Shown: positions 15,643 to 24,866 of the stretch, in pieces
Numbering within the stretch: position 1 is the stretch's first letter
Layout of the letters: every line of letters begins with the position of its first letter
DNA from: Desmonostoc vinosum HA7617-LM4
Lineage (GTDB): Bacteria > Cyanobacteriota > Cyanobacteriia > Cyanobacteriales > Nostocaceae
DNA: 52,717 bases
Reading direction: 5' to 3'
Assembly: GCA_019359515.1 (NCBI GenBank)
Contig: JAHHHC010000044.1
Coordinates: 1-52,717 of the forward strand
Translations under genes and position numbers: made by a program
The notes under the pieces: model-generated
Seen by the model: only the letters and a program-made list of their open reading frames with translations
Databases searched by the model: none
What the model was told of the DNA's origin: nothing

Positions 15643-16653
15643 TTGAATTTAATTTCATTTATATCCTCTCACATAGACTTATTATTTTTATTGGGAATAA
15701 CTACGTATCATGCTGTGGCTACTAGACAAGAAAAGTTACACATGAAGCCAATAGGAAAATTGATTGATTTAGGTAGTCATAAATTACATCTTTATTGCGC
15801 TGGCGAAGGAAATATTACAATCGTCTTAGATCATAGCCTTGGTGGCATAGAGGGTTATTTTTTAGTAGAAGAACTAGCGAAAATCACACGAGTTTGTATC
15901 TATGACAGAGCAGGATATGGTTGCAGCGAATCAAATTACCAACCCCGTACTAGTGAACAAATAGTTAAAGAGTTACACAATCTTTTGCTCAAAGCAGAAA
16001 TTGAGCCGCCTTATATTTTAGTTGGTAACTCATTTGGCACTTATAATATGCGCCTTTATGCTCACTATTTTCCCGAAGAAGTATTAGGCATAGTTTTAAC
16101 AGATGGCTTGCATGAAAAACTAATGTTATCTATGCCAATTAGCCTGCAATTATTGAAATCATTTTTCTCGATTTCTTTCGCGATCGCATCTCTAGGAGCC
16201 GCTTTAGGAATTGTGCGATTTTTAGGTATATTAGGTATATTTGAAATTATGAAGAAAGAGTTACGTCAGTTCTCTCCGCAATCATTAAAAATTGTTAAAA
16301 CATCTTTTTACTCTGCAAAACATTGGCTGACAATGTTTCGGGAAATGTGGAGTTTGAATCACAGTGGTTATCAAGTTCAAAAAGCTAATGATTTAGGCAA
16401 AATTCCGATTATTAATATCAAAGCTAATACTTTTCTGAAACCTACTTTGGGTAAGCTTTATTTTTCTATTCAAAGCGCTGATAAACTTCGTGATGTCATG
16501 CAATCTCATTTACTCTTACTTTCAACCGACTGCCAACAAATATTGGCAGAAAAAAGCGGTCACTTTGTTTGGATAGATCAACAAGAAACAATTGTGCAAG
16601 CCGTTACTCAAATTTTCCAAAAAGTGCAAAATATCAATCAAACTAATTCGTAA
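15643..16653 (+). CDS. Alpha/beta hydrolase with N-terminal membrane helix
   Basis: 336 aa from a TTG start. Residues 1-25 are hydrophobic (a signal anchor or export signal), then GSHKLHLYCAGEGNITIVLD, a YDRAGYGCSES turn and the nucleophile elbow VGNSFGTYN, where the usual His before the serine is Asn. The final histidine is in EKSGHFVWIDQQ. It should hydrolyse an ester or similar bond; the substrate is unknown. The nearby ATG at 15626 is out of frame and stops after six codons, so the TTG preceded by GGAGAAAGAAAAG is the best start. The alternative is the internal ATG at residue 34, which would lose the hydrophobic leader. Confidence 0.82.
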   Translation: MNLISFISSHIDLLFLLGITTYHAVATRQEKLHMKPIGKLIDLGSHKLHLYCAGEGNITIVLDHSLGGIEGYFLVEELAKITRVCIYDRAGYGCSESNYQPRTSEQIVKELHNLLLKAEIEPPYILVGNSFGTYNMRLYAHYFPEEVLGIVLTDGLHEKLMLSMPISLQLLKSFFSISFAIASLGAALGIVRFLGILGIFEIMKKELRQFSPQSLKIVKTSFYSAKHWLTMFREMWSLNHSGYQVQKANDLGKIPIINIKANTFLKPTLGKLYFSIQSADKLRDVMQSHLLLLSTDCQQILAEKSGHFVWIDQQETIVQAVTQIFQKVQNINQTNS

Positions 16654-16768
16654 TCAAGTGTAAAGCCTAACTTCGTCTTGCTGCGCTAACACCCCTTTGC
16701 CCCCAAGCCCAACGCAGGGTGGGCGTTTCAATTCCCCATTCCCTGTTCCCTTTCATCAAATTTTTACC

Positions 16769-17677
16769 ATGTCTACTCAACGCATAATCCAAAGCATATA
16801 CACCGATGGCGCTTGTACTGGCAACCCTGGCCCAGGAGGCTGGGGTGTTGTCGTCTACTTCAGCGATAGCTCAATTCACGAAATGGGCAATGCATCATCA
16901 CACACTACCAACAATAAAATGGAGATGCAAGCTGCGATCGCTGGCTTACAATTTTTGCAAGCATCAGCACAAACTCAACCCATTACCCTTTATACCGATA
17001 GCGAATATCTCATCAACTCCGTTACCAAGTGGATAAAAGGCTGGAAGAAAAAAGGCTGGAAAAAAGCAGACGGGAAACCAGTTCAAAATCAAGACTTGTT
17101 AGAAATTCTCGATGAACTCAATACCCCCCAGATAAAATGGCAATATGTCCGGGGTCATTCTGGTAACATAGGCAACGAACGCTGCGATGTGATTGCTCGC
17201 TCCTTCGCCAATGGCAAAATTCCATCACTGCAACAGTTATCATCTACCGAGCATTACAAATCTTTATCTAATCAAAGCGAATTAAATGTAACAAAAGTAT
17301 CTGATTGTGATGCAAACTCTACAATAATTAACAAAAGAACAAAAGAAATTAGTACTTCTACACTAGAAATAACTATTATGGAACCATCAACTGGGCCAGC
17401 TGCGGCCGCAACTGAAGAAAAACCGTCTGAGATGAGGGTGTTGCAACTCCGCAACCTAGTAGAAACTCTGCGTATTGCTGATGAGATTGCTGAAAAAGGC
17501 TACTTAATCACTAGTTCGGAACTAGCAGACTTGATGGATGTCCACGCTAGTGCCGTTACTAGCAGGGGAGATCAGTGGCGCTGGCGCAACTGGATAGTGT
17601 CGAGGGTACGCCGTGAAGGAAATCAAATTCTCTGGGAACTAGAACGTGGTGATCAAGTAGGAAGTGAAAATGAATAA
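16769..17677 (+). CDS. rnhA: Ribonuclease HI with extra C-terminal domain
   Basis: 302 aa from the ATG at 16769; an earlier in-frame start would only add repeat-encoded residues. The RNase H domain (about 7-155) has the catalytic set D13, E52, D77 and D140, with H130 in VRGHSGNIGNERCD, and the basic-handle helix KGWKKKGWKKADGKPVQ. It cleaves the RNA strand of RNA-DNA hybrids. After a linker of about 60 residues comes a second conserved-looking domain (about 220-298: LRNLVETLRIADEIAEKGYL, SSELADLMDVHASAVTS, WRNWIVSRVRR), helix-turn-helix-like in its pattern. Bacterial RNase HI is usually about 155 aa, so the tail roughly doubles the protein. It may target the enzyme to a nucleic acid or partner; that is inference. 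Confidence 0.9.
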   Translation: MSTQRIIQSIYTDGACTGNPGPGGWGVVVYFSDSSIHEMGNASSHTTNNKMEMQAAIAGLQFLQASAQTQPITLYTDSEYLINSVTKWIKGWKKKGWKKADGKPVQNQDLLEILDELNTPQIKWQYVRGHSGNIGNERCDVIARSFANGKIPSLQQLSSTEHYKSLSNQSELNVTKVSDCDANSTIINKRTKEISTSTLEITIMEPSTGPAAAATEEKPSEMRVLQLRNLVETLRIADEIAEKGYLITSSELADLMDVHASAVTSRGDQWRWRNWIVSRVRREGNQILWELERGDQVGSENE

Positions 17678-18210
17678 GGGGGAATTGGGAATGGGGAATG
17701 GGGAATCTCTTATGGGTAGGTTTTGTAGATTTCACATTTTGGTTGACGCGCTTACGCGGGGACACGGTGAGACAGCGCTGCAGGAGGGTTTCCCTCCGCA
17801 GGCGACTGCGTTAGCGCAGCGTTAGCGAGCTTGCGAGCGTCACCCGAAGGGAGACGCGGAGAAAGATTTTGGAACGGAAAAATAGACTTTTTCAGACTGA
17901 ATATGAAAAACCTACCCTTGAAAGGAATGGGGAATGGGGAATTATCATGACGCGACGCCCCTGTGTCGCTCTAAGCGAAGCTATGCCGCAGGCTTTACGC
18001 TGACGCTCGTACCGACGCTCGATGACTCGCTAACGCTACCGCTACGCTAACGCTATCGCGGACTCGCTACCGCTACGCTCTAAGCGTAGCTATGCCGCAG
18101 GCTTTACGTCATTTGTTATTGATTATTCCCCGTGTCTTTGCGTCTCCCTCATCTCCCTCATCCCCCTCACCTCTAGCCCTCTGCTCTCTTAAAACTGATA
18201 CAATGGCGAA
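17678..18210. repeat. Dense mosaic of short repeats, no gene
   Basis: It begins with GGGGAAT runs, then GC-rich words built from GACGC and GCGTC, the palindrome GGAGGGTTTCCCTCC (17783-17797), and a 31-bp direct repeat at 17969-17999 and 18078-18108 (core AAGCTATGCCGCAGGCTTTA in the first copy, one base different in the second). Between these lies a run of GCTACGC / GCTAACGC / GCTACCGC words. Stretches of it could form extensive hairpins. No open frame here looks like a protein. Confidence 0.85.
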
Positions 18211-18507
18211 ATGAGAGCCAGGATTGAAAATCAAGTGCTTTTTATTCACCACGAGGACTTACCAGAGTTTAAAAAAGGCGGTTCTGTGGTGAGAAATTCC
18301 TATTTTTGGGCCTTGCGTTCAATTGCTGGGAAAGCTACGCGCTATCGTGATTGGGAATATGAACCAGAGGTTTGGCTGGCGCTTTCGCGGATGCTTTTAT
18401 CGTTTACCGAATCTGGATATTTAGGTTACTCTGAAACTGTGCTGGAGTTTCCCCAATCTCAAGGGGAAATTCCCAGTACACTGCGAGATGTGTCAACTTG
18501 GGAGTAA
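18211..18507 (+). CDS. Conserved hypothetical protein (98 aa)
   Basis: 98 aa. Mixed alpha/beta with FIHHEDLPEFKKGGSVVRNS and YRDWEYEPEVWLALSRMLLS. No membrane segment, signal or metal motif is seen and I do not recognise the family. Its compact, evenly charged composition and intact start (ATG at 18211) after a long repeat field suggest a real gene. It is alone between repeat regions; the 213 bp after it hold GGGGACT and GACGCGG repeats. Any link to the WG-repeat protease that follows is unsupported. Confidence 0.55.
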   Translation: MRARIENQVLFIHHEDLPEFKKGGSVVRNSYFWALRSIAGKATRYRDWEYEPEVWLALSRMLLSFTESGYLGYSETVLEFPQSQGEIPSTLRDVSTWE

Positions 18508-18720
18508 TATCAAGTTCGCGTAAAAGGGACTGGGGACTGGGTGTAAAATCGAAAAATGAAAACTTATCATTAGGATTGACGCGGGGACGCGGAGAGTTTT
18601 GAATAATTAAGTGATTACCTGAACTTGATGTCGGCTGATGCACTTTTATGCATAGTACCAATTACCACAACCTGTCATAATCTTCATGTCAGGCCACTGG
18701 TTCAGGAGAAGTTCTACTAA

Positions 18721-21447
18721 ATGGTATTCCAGAGAAGGACTTGGTTGCTTGTTCTATTTATGCTCGCATTAGTTAGTGCGATCGCTTTTCAAATTATCCA
18801 CATATCCCAGACTGAAAAATTATATCCCATGAGTGTGTTGCAAAAGGGATATGAAACCAAAACGGAAAATTTATATCCCGTTCAATTTTTCATGGGAAGA
18901 AATAGAAGCGGATATGCATATGTCAATCAAGCCGCACAATTAGTTGTCCAACCTCAGTTTGATTACGCAGGAAAATTTTCTGAGGGATTTGCACCTGTAC
19001 GTGTCAATAATAAATGGGGATTCATCAACCTTCAAGGACAGATCAGCATTTCTCCCCAGTTCGATAAAGTTGGTGAATCAAGTTCTTTTCATATTGATGA
19101 TGATTGGTTATCAAGTTCTTTTTCGGAAGGATTGGTAGGTGTCAAACTTAACGGTAAATGGGGATTTATCAACCAAAGTGGAAAGTTAGTAATCCCTTAC
19201 CAATACGATAAAGTACAGCAATTTTCTGGTGGTATCGCAACTGTTAAAGTTAATGGTTTGTGGGGCGCTATCAACCCAGAAGGCAAATGGATTCAACCAG
19301 TGTTCTATAAGTCCCGATTTGAGCTTGCGGACACATTCTCGATCCAGTTTTTTCAAGGCATAGCGACGTTCCGCGATCCCAAAACATACAGGGTTACATC
19401 ATACCGGGATAAATCAGGGCTGGTGGTAGGCGACTTTAACAATCCACCCAAGTTAGCTAAGGAGTTTCAGGAAGAACTCGCCATTATTAAAGTACCGTTG
19501 TGGGCTAAACAGCAAGGACGCGATGTTACACCTGTAGTTGCCACCTCTGAATATGATTTTGGTTATTCAGCAGCAGAAAAATGTGGTTTTCAGAATAAAC
19601 AAGGAAAAGCGGTCATCGAACCACAATTTGATGGCTGTCAAGGCTTTTCACAAGGATTAGCAGCTGTTCGAGTAGATGAAAAATGGGGCTATATTAACAG
19701 AACTGGCAAGTTCATTATTAGCCCGCAATTTGATTATGCTGATAGCTTCATTGAAGAACGTGCTTTAGTAGTTTCTAATGGCAAGATTGGTTTTATCAAC
19801 ACAACTGGCAAAATTGTGATTAAACCAGAGTTTCAGATAGATCCCAAGTTGGCCACTATTTATGAGAAAAAACCTACTTTTATACTTGAAACATGGAAAT
19901 CATTATTGCAAGAGCGTGGCTTGCAGGTTAACTTATCTTCAATAGAGAAATTGCGTGCCCAGCAGTTTAACCCGTCTTCAAAAGAAGTGCTAAAAAGTCG
20001 TTTTTCTAACGGGCTTGCAGCTGTCGCAAAAGATAGTAAATGTGGATACATAGACAAAACTGGTAAATTCATCATTCAACCTCAATTTACTGAGTGTGAG
20101 CAATTAGACCAATACGGAGTTGCTCAAGTAGTTCGTCAAAATGGGGTTATTGAACAAGGAAATAATTGGGATGAATATCTTTATATCAATAGTGAGGGTA
20201 AAATATTTCCCAAAAGCATTACTCCAAATTCACTTAGCAAGTTCTATCCAGCTAGGATTAAACTACTGGTTTCAGTGATGGCGTGTTTGTTGTGGATTGT
20301 CGCTATTAGCTTTCATGAGTTTGGACATGCAATAGTAGCATATTGGGGTGGCGATCGCTCTGTCAAAGATAAAGGTTATTTAAGCTTTAATCCCAGTCGA
20401 TACATCAATCCTCTACACAGTATCATCCTGCCAGGAATTTTCTTAGTCACAGGTGGAATAGCTTTACCTGGTGCAGCAGTTTATATTGAATTTGATGAAA
20501 TTCGCAATCGCTTGTGGTCAAGTGCTACAGCCGCAGCAGGCCCCATTGCTAGCATACTTTTTGGATTGCTATTAGTTCCCATATTTCATTTCAGCATTGC
20601 TGGGAATTTACCACACTGGTTCTGTGCATTTATCGCTATTTTTATTAATTTACAGTTTTTCATGGCGCTGTTGAATTTACTACCAATTCCGCCATTAGAT
20701 GGTTCTCGAATTATTGGTGTTTGGCTACCATTGAGGTTACGAAATCGCAGTGGAATTATATCTTTAATTGGACTATTTTTTATTTGCTTTCTGTTACCCT
20801 TTATCTCAATAGCCCATTTACTCTTTCTTATTCCTATTGCTTTTACCCTTGCTTTAGGAATTTCTGAGGAATTCTCTGCGGGTGGTTGGTATTTATTTGA
20901 TCGTTGGTATACAGTATTACCTCTGTTGATTGCTGGTATTGTTTATCTGATTTATAAACCAGCATTAATCTTGCAATTTGCAGGTTTCGTAATAGAATTT
21001 TTCTCACCCAAAGCAGCACTAAAAATGTATGATAACGCCATCAAAATAGATCCGAAAAGTGCTTGGTCATGGGAACGTAAAGCATTGATTCTCTTCAAAA
21101 TGGAAACTGCATGGAACTGTGTAAAAATAATACCTGCATGGGAAGAAGCAATTAAACTTGATCCTCATAATCGTTTCTCGCGCAGAATGTTCATTCTAGA
21201 TCTAAGGTCGGCTTTGATATGGGATAAATCTTTTGAACCACAACTAATAGAAGCACTTGAAAAATATACTGAACTTTATGCCAAGGATGGTTGGGGATGG
21301 GGTGTAAAAGCTTTAACATTAGATGAGCTTGGGAATGGTCAAGAAGCACTATCAGCTTGGGAAAAAAATATTAAACTCGATCCTAGCGATCGTTTTAAAT
21401 GGCGGGTGCGGATGAAAGAATCGACTTTAGAATGGTTAAGAAGCTAA
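18721..21447 (+). CDS. WG-repeat / site-2 protease (M50) / TPR fusion protein
   Basis: 908 aa. A membrane helix near residues 5-27 leads into a row of WG repeats (about 60-505; NNKWGFINLQGQ, NGKWGFINQSGK, DEKWGYINRTGK, and others). A membrane block follows with the zinc-protease motif HEFGH (H532, E533, H536) and the second M50 motif LLPIPPLDGSRI (D660). The C-terminus (about 765-908) holds TPR-like helices (ALKMYDNAIKIDPKSAWSWE and AWEEAIKLDPHNRFSRR). Site-2 proteases cut membrane-bound substrates; the WG and TPR parts could choose the substrate. This order of domains is unusual: bacterial M50 enzymes normally carry PDZ or CBS domains. AGGAGAAG lies 9 bases before the ATG. The protease motifs look complete, so activity is plausible. 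Confidence 0.88.
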   Translation: MVFQRRTWLLVLFMLALVSAIAFQIIHISQTEKLYPMSVLQKGYETKTENLYPVQFFMGRNRSGYAYVNQAAQLVVQPQFDYAGKFSEGFAPVRVNNKWGFINLQGQISISPQFDKVGESSSFHIDDDWLSSSFSEGLVGVKLNGKWGFINQSGKLVIPYQYDKVQQFSGGIATVKVNGLWGAINPEGKWIQPVFYKSRFELADTFSIQFFQGIATFRDPKTYRVTSYRDKSGLVVGDFNNPPKLAKEFQEELAIIKVPLWAKQQGRDVTPVVATSEYDFGYSAAEKCGFQNKQGKAVIEPQFDGCQGFSQGLAAVRVDEKWGYINRTGKFIISPQFDYADSFIEERALVVSNGKIGFINTTGKIVIKPEFQIDPKLATIYEKKPTFILETWKSLLQERGLQVNLSSIEKLRAQQFNPSSKEVLKSRFSNGLAAVAKDSKCGYIDKTGKFIIQPQFTECEQLDQYGVAQVVRQNGVIEQGNNWDEYLYINSEGKIFPKSITPNSLSKFYPARIKLLVSVMACLLWIVAISFHEFGHAIVAYWGGDRSVKDKGYLSFNPSRYINPLHSIILPGIFLVTGGIALPGAAVYIEFDEIRNRLWSSATAAAGPIASILFGLLLVPIFHFSIAGNLPHWFCAFIAIFINLQFFMALLNLLPIPPLDGSRIIGVWLPLRLRNRSGIISLIGLFFICFLLPFISIAHLLFLIPIAFTLALGISEEFSAGGWYLFDRWYTVLPLLIAGIVYLIYKPALILQFAGFVIEFFSPKAALKMYDNAIKIDPKSAWSWERKALILFKMETAWNCVKIIPAWEEAIKLDPHNRFSRRMFILDLRSALIWDKSFEPQLIEALEKYTELYAKDGWGWGVKALTLDELGNGQEALSAWEKNIKLDPSDRFKWRVRMKESTLEWLRS

Positions 21448-21607
21448 GCAAGCATCCAGTTGTATGGCGATTTGCTGCCGAATATCTGTCATGGCTGTGT
21501 TTTTTTAAGCCTCATATTAGGATCATTATAGAAAAAACTCCGCACGTCCCAAAAGGATCATAATATTTAAAGCCACAATAGAAGTTGCTATGCTTGAGGC
21601 GCTAATT

Positions 21608-22042
21608 ATGGAGGAATTATTAACCTTGAAAGACTTGCTCCTTAAAGGCGATGTTCAAGGAGCATTAATTATAGTTGCAGAATTGGCAGAAATGAGCCGA
21701 AATGACATCATCAAGACAATTCGTAGTTATGCAGTAATTTTGCTATTACATCTCATTAAACAACAAGCTGAAAACTGCACAACTCGTTCTTGGGAAGTCT
21801 CAATTCGGAATTCAGTTCGAGAAATTCAACGAGAAAATAAGCGTCGCAAAGCTGGAGGTTATTACCTGACTTTAGATGAACTATTAGAAACTTTAGAGGA
21901 AGCTTATTTAAATGCCATTGATGAGGCAACGCTGGAAGTACAAGAAGGTCGTTATGAAGCAGAAGAGTTAGAAAAGTTGGTTAATAAAAAAGAGATTATA
22001 AATTACGCTTTGGCTTTAATTTCGCCAGGAGAGTCAAGTTAA
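21608..22042 (+). CDS. DUF29-like protein
   Basis: 144 aa from the ATG at 21608, preceded by GAGG at a good distance; an in-frame ATG at 21590 would add six residues. Mostly helical, with LLLHLIKQQAENCTTRSWEV followed by SIRNSVREIQREN, the pattern of cyanobacterial DUF29 and related proteins, whose function is unknown. The C-terminal part is acidic. The stop codon is immediately followed by the TTG start of tlyA with no base between, so translational coupling with tlyA is likely. No catalytic motif is seen. Confidence 0.7.
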   Translation: MEELLTLKDLLLKGDVQGALIIVAELAEMSRNDIIKTIRSYAVILLLHLIKQQAENCTTRSWEVSIRNSVREIQRENKRRKAGGYYLTLDELLETLEEAYLNAIDEATLEVQEGRYEAEELEKLVNKKEIINYALALISPGESS

Positions 22043-22861
22043 TTGGCTAAACAAAGACTTGATACACTATTAATAGAACTTAATTTATGTTCTTCTCGCG
22101 CCTTGGCACAGCGTTTAATTCAAGCGGGGGAAGTGACTGTTAATATGCAGGTGATTGATAAACCTGGTACAGAAGTAAATATTTTATCTCAAATACAAAT
22201 TAAAAAGCGATCGCCTTTCGTTTCTAGAGGTGGAGAAAAGCTTTCCAAAGCCTTAACTGTGTTCGCCATTCCAGTTGCAGGTCGTGTTTGTATCGATGGT
22301 GGCATTTCTACAGGTGGCTTTACTGATTGTCTCCTGCAAGCTGGAGCTAAATTAGTCTACGGAATTGATGTCGGTTACGGACAAGTTGATTGGCGATTGC
22401 GAAATGATTCGCGGGTAATTTTGCGTGAACGTACTAACTTGCGACAACTACAACCAGATGATTTGTATGGTGAAGATGATCCTGTATCTGATTTGGCGGT
22501 GGTTGATGTATCATTTATTTCCCTCACTAAGATTTTGCCTGCTTTGTGGCAACTAACAAAAGCTCCTAGAGAAGCTGTATTGTTAGTCAAGCCACAGTTT
22601 GAAGTTGGTAAATCTCGTGTGGGTAAAAAAGGTGTTGTCCGTGATGCCAACGACCAAGCTGATGCTATTTTCCAGGTTTTGCAAGTATCTCAAGCATTAG
22701 GATGGAGATATAGAGGCTTAACTTGGTCGCCGCTAACAGGCCCTGCTGGAAATATTGAATTTCTTCTGTGGTTGGGAACCGAAAATGAAACTCCACCGCC
22801 TGAGTTAGAAGCAATTAAGCAAGTGACCAAATCAGCTATGGCTGACTTGCGACAGCATTAG
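22043..22861 (+). CDS. tlyA: TlyA-type 2'-O-ribose rRNA methyltransferase
   Basis: 272 aa. The N-terminal S4 RNA-binding domain (about 1-62: RLDTLLIELNLCSSRALAQR) is followed by an FtsJ-like Rossmann methyltransferase with the SAM motif DGGISTGGFTDCLLQAGAKL, DLAVVDVSFISL, and LLVKPQFEVGKSRVGKKGVV. The family methylates cytidines in 16S and 23S rRNA; some members are described as haemolysins. The start is TTG, directly abutting the upstream stop codon, with AGGAGAG 8-15 bases before it. The 3' end overlaps the convergent cp12 gene by 4 bp. Length and motifs are complete. Confidence 0.93.
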   Translation: MAKQRLDTLLIELNLCSSRALAQRLIQAGEVTVNMQVIDKPGTEVNILSQIQIKKRSPFVSRGGEKLSKALTVFAIPVAGRVCIDGGISTGGFTDCLLQAGAKLVYGIDVGYGQVDWRLRNDSRVILRERTNLRQLQPDDLYGEDDPVSDLAVVDVSFISLTKILPALWQLTKAPREAVLLVKPQFEVGKSRVGKKGVVRDANDQADAIFQVLQVSQALGWRYRGLTWSPLTGPAGNIEFLLWLGTENETPPPELEAIKQVTKSAMADLRQH

Positions 22862-23109
22862 ACATCGTAAATGAGACACTCTACTGAGTCTGGATGGCGA
22901 TCGCAATAGTTATCCAAAGAGGTTTTGTGTTGTTTTGCTTGGTGTTGGTGAGATTTCTCAGCTTGCAATTCTTCCACAATATCCCAAGCTACAGCACAAC
23001 CAGCAGAATCACTACCGTCTAATTCACAAGTAGAACGAGCTTCGGTAATGGCATCGACAATAACCTGCTCAAGATTTGCGCCTTTTCCCAAATTTAAGGT
23101 TGTGGTCAT
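22858..23109 (-). CDS. cp12: CP12, Calvin cycle regulatory protein
   Basis: 83 aa. CP12 has two cysteine pairs and a central AWD_VEELQAE motif; here CELDGSDSAGC, AVAWDIVEELQAEKSHQ and YCDRHPDSVEC are all present. CP12 is a mostly disordered protein that, when oxidised, ties glyceraldehyde-3-phosphate dehydrogenase and phosphoribulokinase into an inactive complex in the dark. The ATG at 23109 is preceded by AAAGGTGA, an excellent ribosome binding site, so longer upstream frames are rejected. The gene converges on tlyA with a 4-bp overlap of stop codons. The middle is a little His/Gln-rich, otherwise it is a standard CP12. Confidence 0.95.
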   Translation of the reverse strand: MTTTLNLGKGANLEQVIVDAITEARSTCELDGSDSAGCAVAWDIVEELQAEKSHQHQAKQHKTSLDNYCDRHPDSVECLIYDV

Positions 23110-23510
23110 GATACTTTCACCTTTGTTTACTAACAGAGATAGACTTTGAGCTTTCAATGACCTTAAGAAGCTCACAATCTTCAGTTTAGATAGCTTCACA
23201 AAATTATGCGGTAGTAAACACCGTCATCTTTTGAGCAAAATCTAGTAGGAATTACCCTCTTGTCATTTTTGAGGCAAAAAGGTAACAAAGCTTTGCTAGT
23301 AGTATTTACCAGCAAAGACGGTCATTTTCTCAATTTTGCATCGGAAATTGATAATGTAAATGAATTGTCAGAAGACCTTGATAGAAGTTGATAAACTCTC
23401 ACGAATGGTAACAATTAATAAAATAATTCTTAGTTATTCTCAATGAATGGGGAGTAGGGAGTAGGGAGTGGGGAGTAGGGAATGAGGGGAAAATAACCAA
23501 TGACAAATAA
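23110..23510. other. Intergenic region with a heptamer array
   Basis: 401 bp between cp12 and the GTPase gene. The right part (23449-23490) is a GGGGAGTAGGGAGT array. The left part should hold the cp12 promoter (minus strand) but I cannot name its boxes with confidence. No further gene is supported. Confidence 0.6.
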
Positions 23511-24866
23511 CTATTGATTAATCTTTAATTCTTGTTGCAAACGATACAAAATTGTCTTTTGATCAACTTGGGAAAGAATTTCTTGAATGACGCTGCTAAC
23601 ACCTAATTGTCCCCAAGTGCAGCCTTTTTCAAGATAGATTTGAGCAGCCTTGCCAACAGAATATGCACCATAACCAGCAATGCCAGCTTGGGCGATCGCA
23701 CTGCCTGCAAAGGCTGTAATATTGGTGGGATTATCACCTGTGGTAATAGCAGCTGTACTCTTACCCAAACCTAACAAAAAGCTACTGCCTAGTTCTCCTA
23801 GTAGTAAGCCACCGGAACTAAATAAAATCGTTTTGAGAATTTTCCCAGCTTCATAACTGGTCATGGGTAGACCATACAATCTTGCTAGAGAGCGAATTAA
23901 AGCTAAGTCGGCAATTGTACCGCCGATCACATCTAAGATAGCGATGGGATTTAGTCCTACTACTACGGCTTTGTATTTGGTGAATTGCCAAATGATGTCT
24001 TCGGCCTCTTGTTCGCGCGAGTCGATAGTTTTTTGGGCGATCGCAGCTTCTGCATCTCGTGCTTGGATGAGTGCATTTAAAGCCAGAAGCGATCGCCCCT
24101 CACGATTGAGAATGTTGAGAATTGTCTGCTTGAGTTCGTCTACCTGTGGCGGTGGCGTTTCCCACTCATAACCAACACTACCATCAGGCCATTCTGCTCG
24201 TATTTCCATTGGTGCTGGTTCCGCCGCCACCATGACAATTTCATCGGGCAACAGAGGTTTTGCTTGAGAATGTCCCGCACCCAATTGTTGCAAATTTTGA
24301 TAAATCGCTGAGCGATCTATATCAGGATAAAGGTCTATTTTATTAAAGACCAAAATCAAGGGTTTTTGTGCTTGCCGCAACTCCAACAGTGCTTGATACT
24401 CAGTGCGCGTAATATCACCAGACACGATAAATAAAATCAAATCAGCTTGACGCGCCACTTCTCGCGCCATTTGCGCCCGTGATTCCCCCGCAATTTCATC
24501 TAACCCCGGCGTATCAATTAACTCTACTTGTACCTTCCCTCCAGGCTGCCAACGCACAGAACGCGGCCATTGAGTCACACCATTGAGGGGGCCTGTTTGC
24601 AGAACCTTATCTCCTAGCAAAGCATTCAACACCGCTGATTTACCACGACTCACTAAACCAAAAGCGGCAATTCTAATCACATTAGAGTCTAACTTATTGA
24701 GTGTTGCACTCAGAGCTTCCAATTCTGGTTTCACCAAACCTGCCAATTCTGGATTGGATAGCCTTTGTCCTGACTTGCGAAGATATCCATACCAAGATAG
24801 CGCTTGTCTGAGACTAGCGCGGGCACGATTTAAATGAGTTTCTTGCAGATTACGACCAACCGACAT
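23511..24866 (-). CDS. Membrane-associated Era/dynamin-like GTPase
   Basis: 451 aa. The G domain (about 62-265) has G1 GLVSRGKS (70-77), a G3 DTPGLDE (from D118) and G4 NKID (from N175). The C-terminal part (about 275-440) has hydrophobic, glycine-rich segments (LLLGELGSSFLLGLG; AQAGIAGYGAYSVGKAAQIY) of the DUF697 type found in membrane-linked bacterial GTPases. It probably binds membranes and hydrolyses GTP in the cytoplasm; a role in membrane remodelling or assembly is inference. The start ATG at 24866 lacks a clear ribosome binding site. A short antisense-side frame (24830-24991, same strand) overlaps its 5' end. Confidence 0.88.
   Translation of the reverse strand: MSVGRNLQETHLNRARASLRQALSWYGYLRKSGQRLSNPELAGLVKPELEALSATLNKLDSNVIRIAAFGLVSRGKSAVLNALLGDKVLQTGPLNGVTQWPRSVRWQPGGKVQVELIDTPGLDEIAGESRAQMAREVARQADLILFIVSGDITRTEYQALLELRQAQKPLILVFNKIDLYPDIDRSAIYQNLQQLGAGHSQAKPLLPDEIVMVAAEPAPMEIRAEWPDGSVGYEWETPPPQVDELKQTILNILNREGRSLLALNALIQARDAEAAIAQKTIDSREQEAEDIIWQFTKYKAVVVGLNPIAILDVIGGTIADLALIRSLARLYGLPMTSYEAGKILKTILFSSGGLLLGELGSSFLLGLGKSTAAITTGDNPTNITAFAGSAIAQAGIAGYGAYSVGKAAQIYLEKGCTWGQLGVSSVIQEILSQVDQKTILYRLQQELKINQ

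Noticed and set aside
16697-16768. Upstream start of rnhA
   Set aside because: It adds proline- and glycine-rich repeat residues; the family N-terminus begins at the ATG at 16769.
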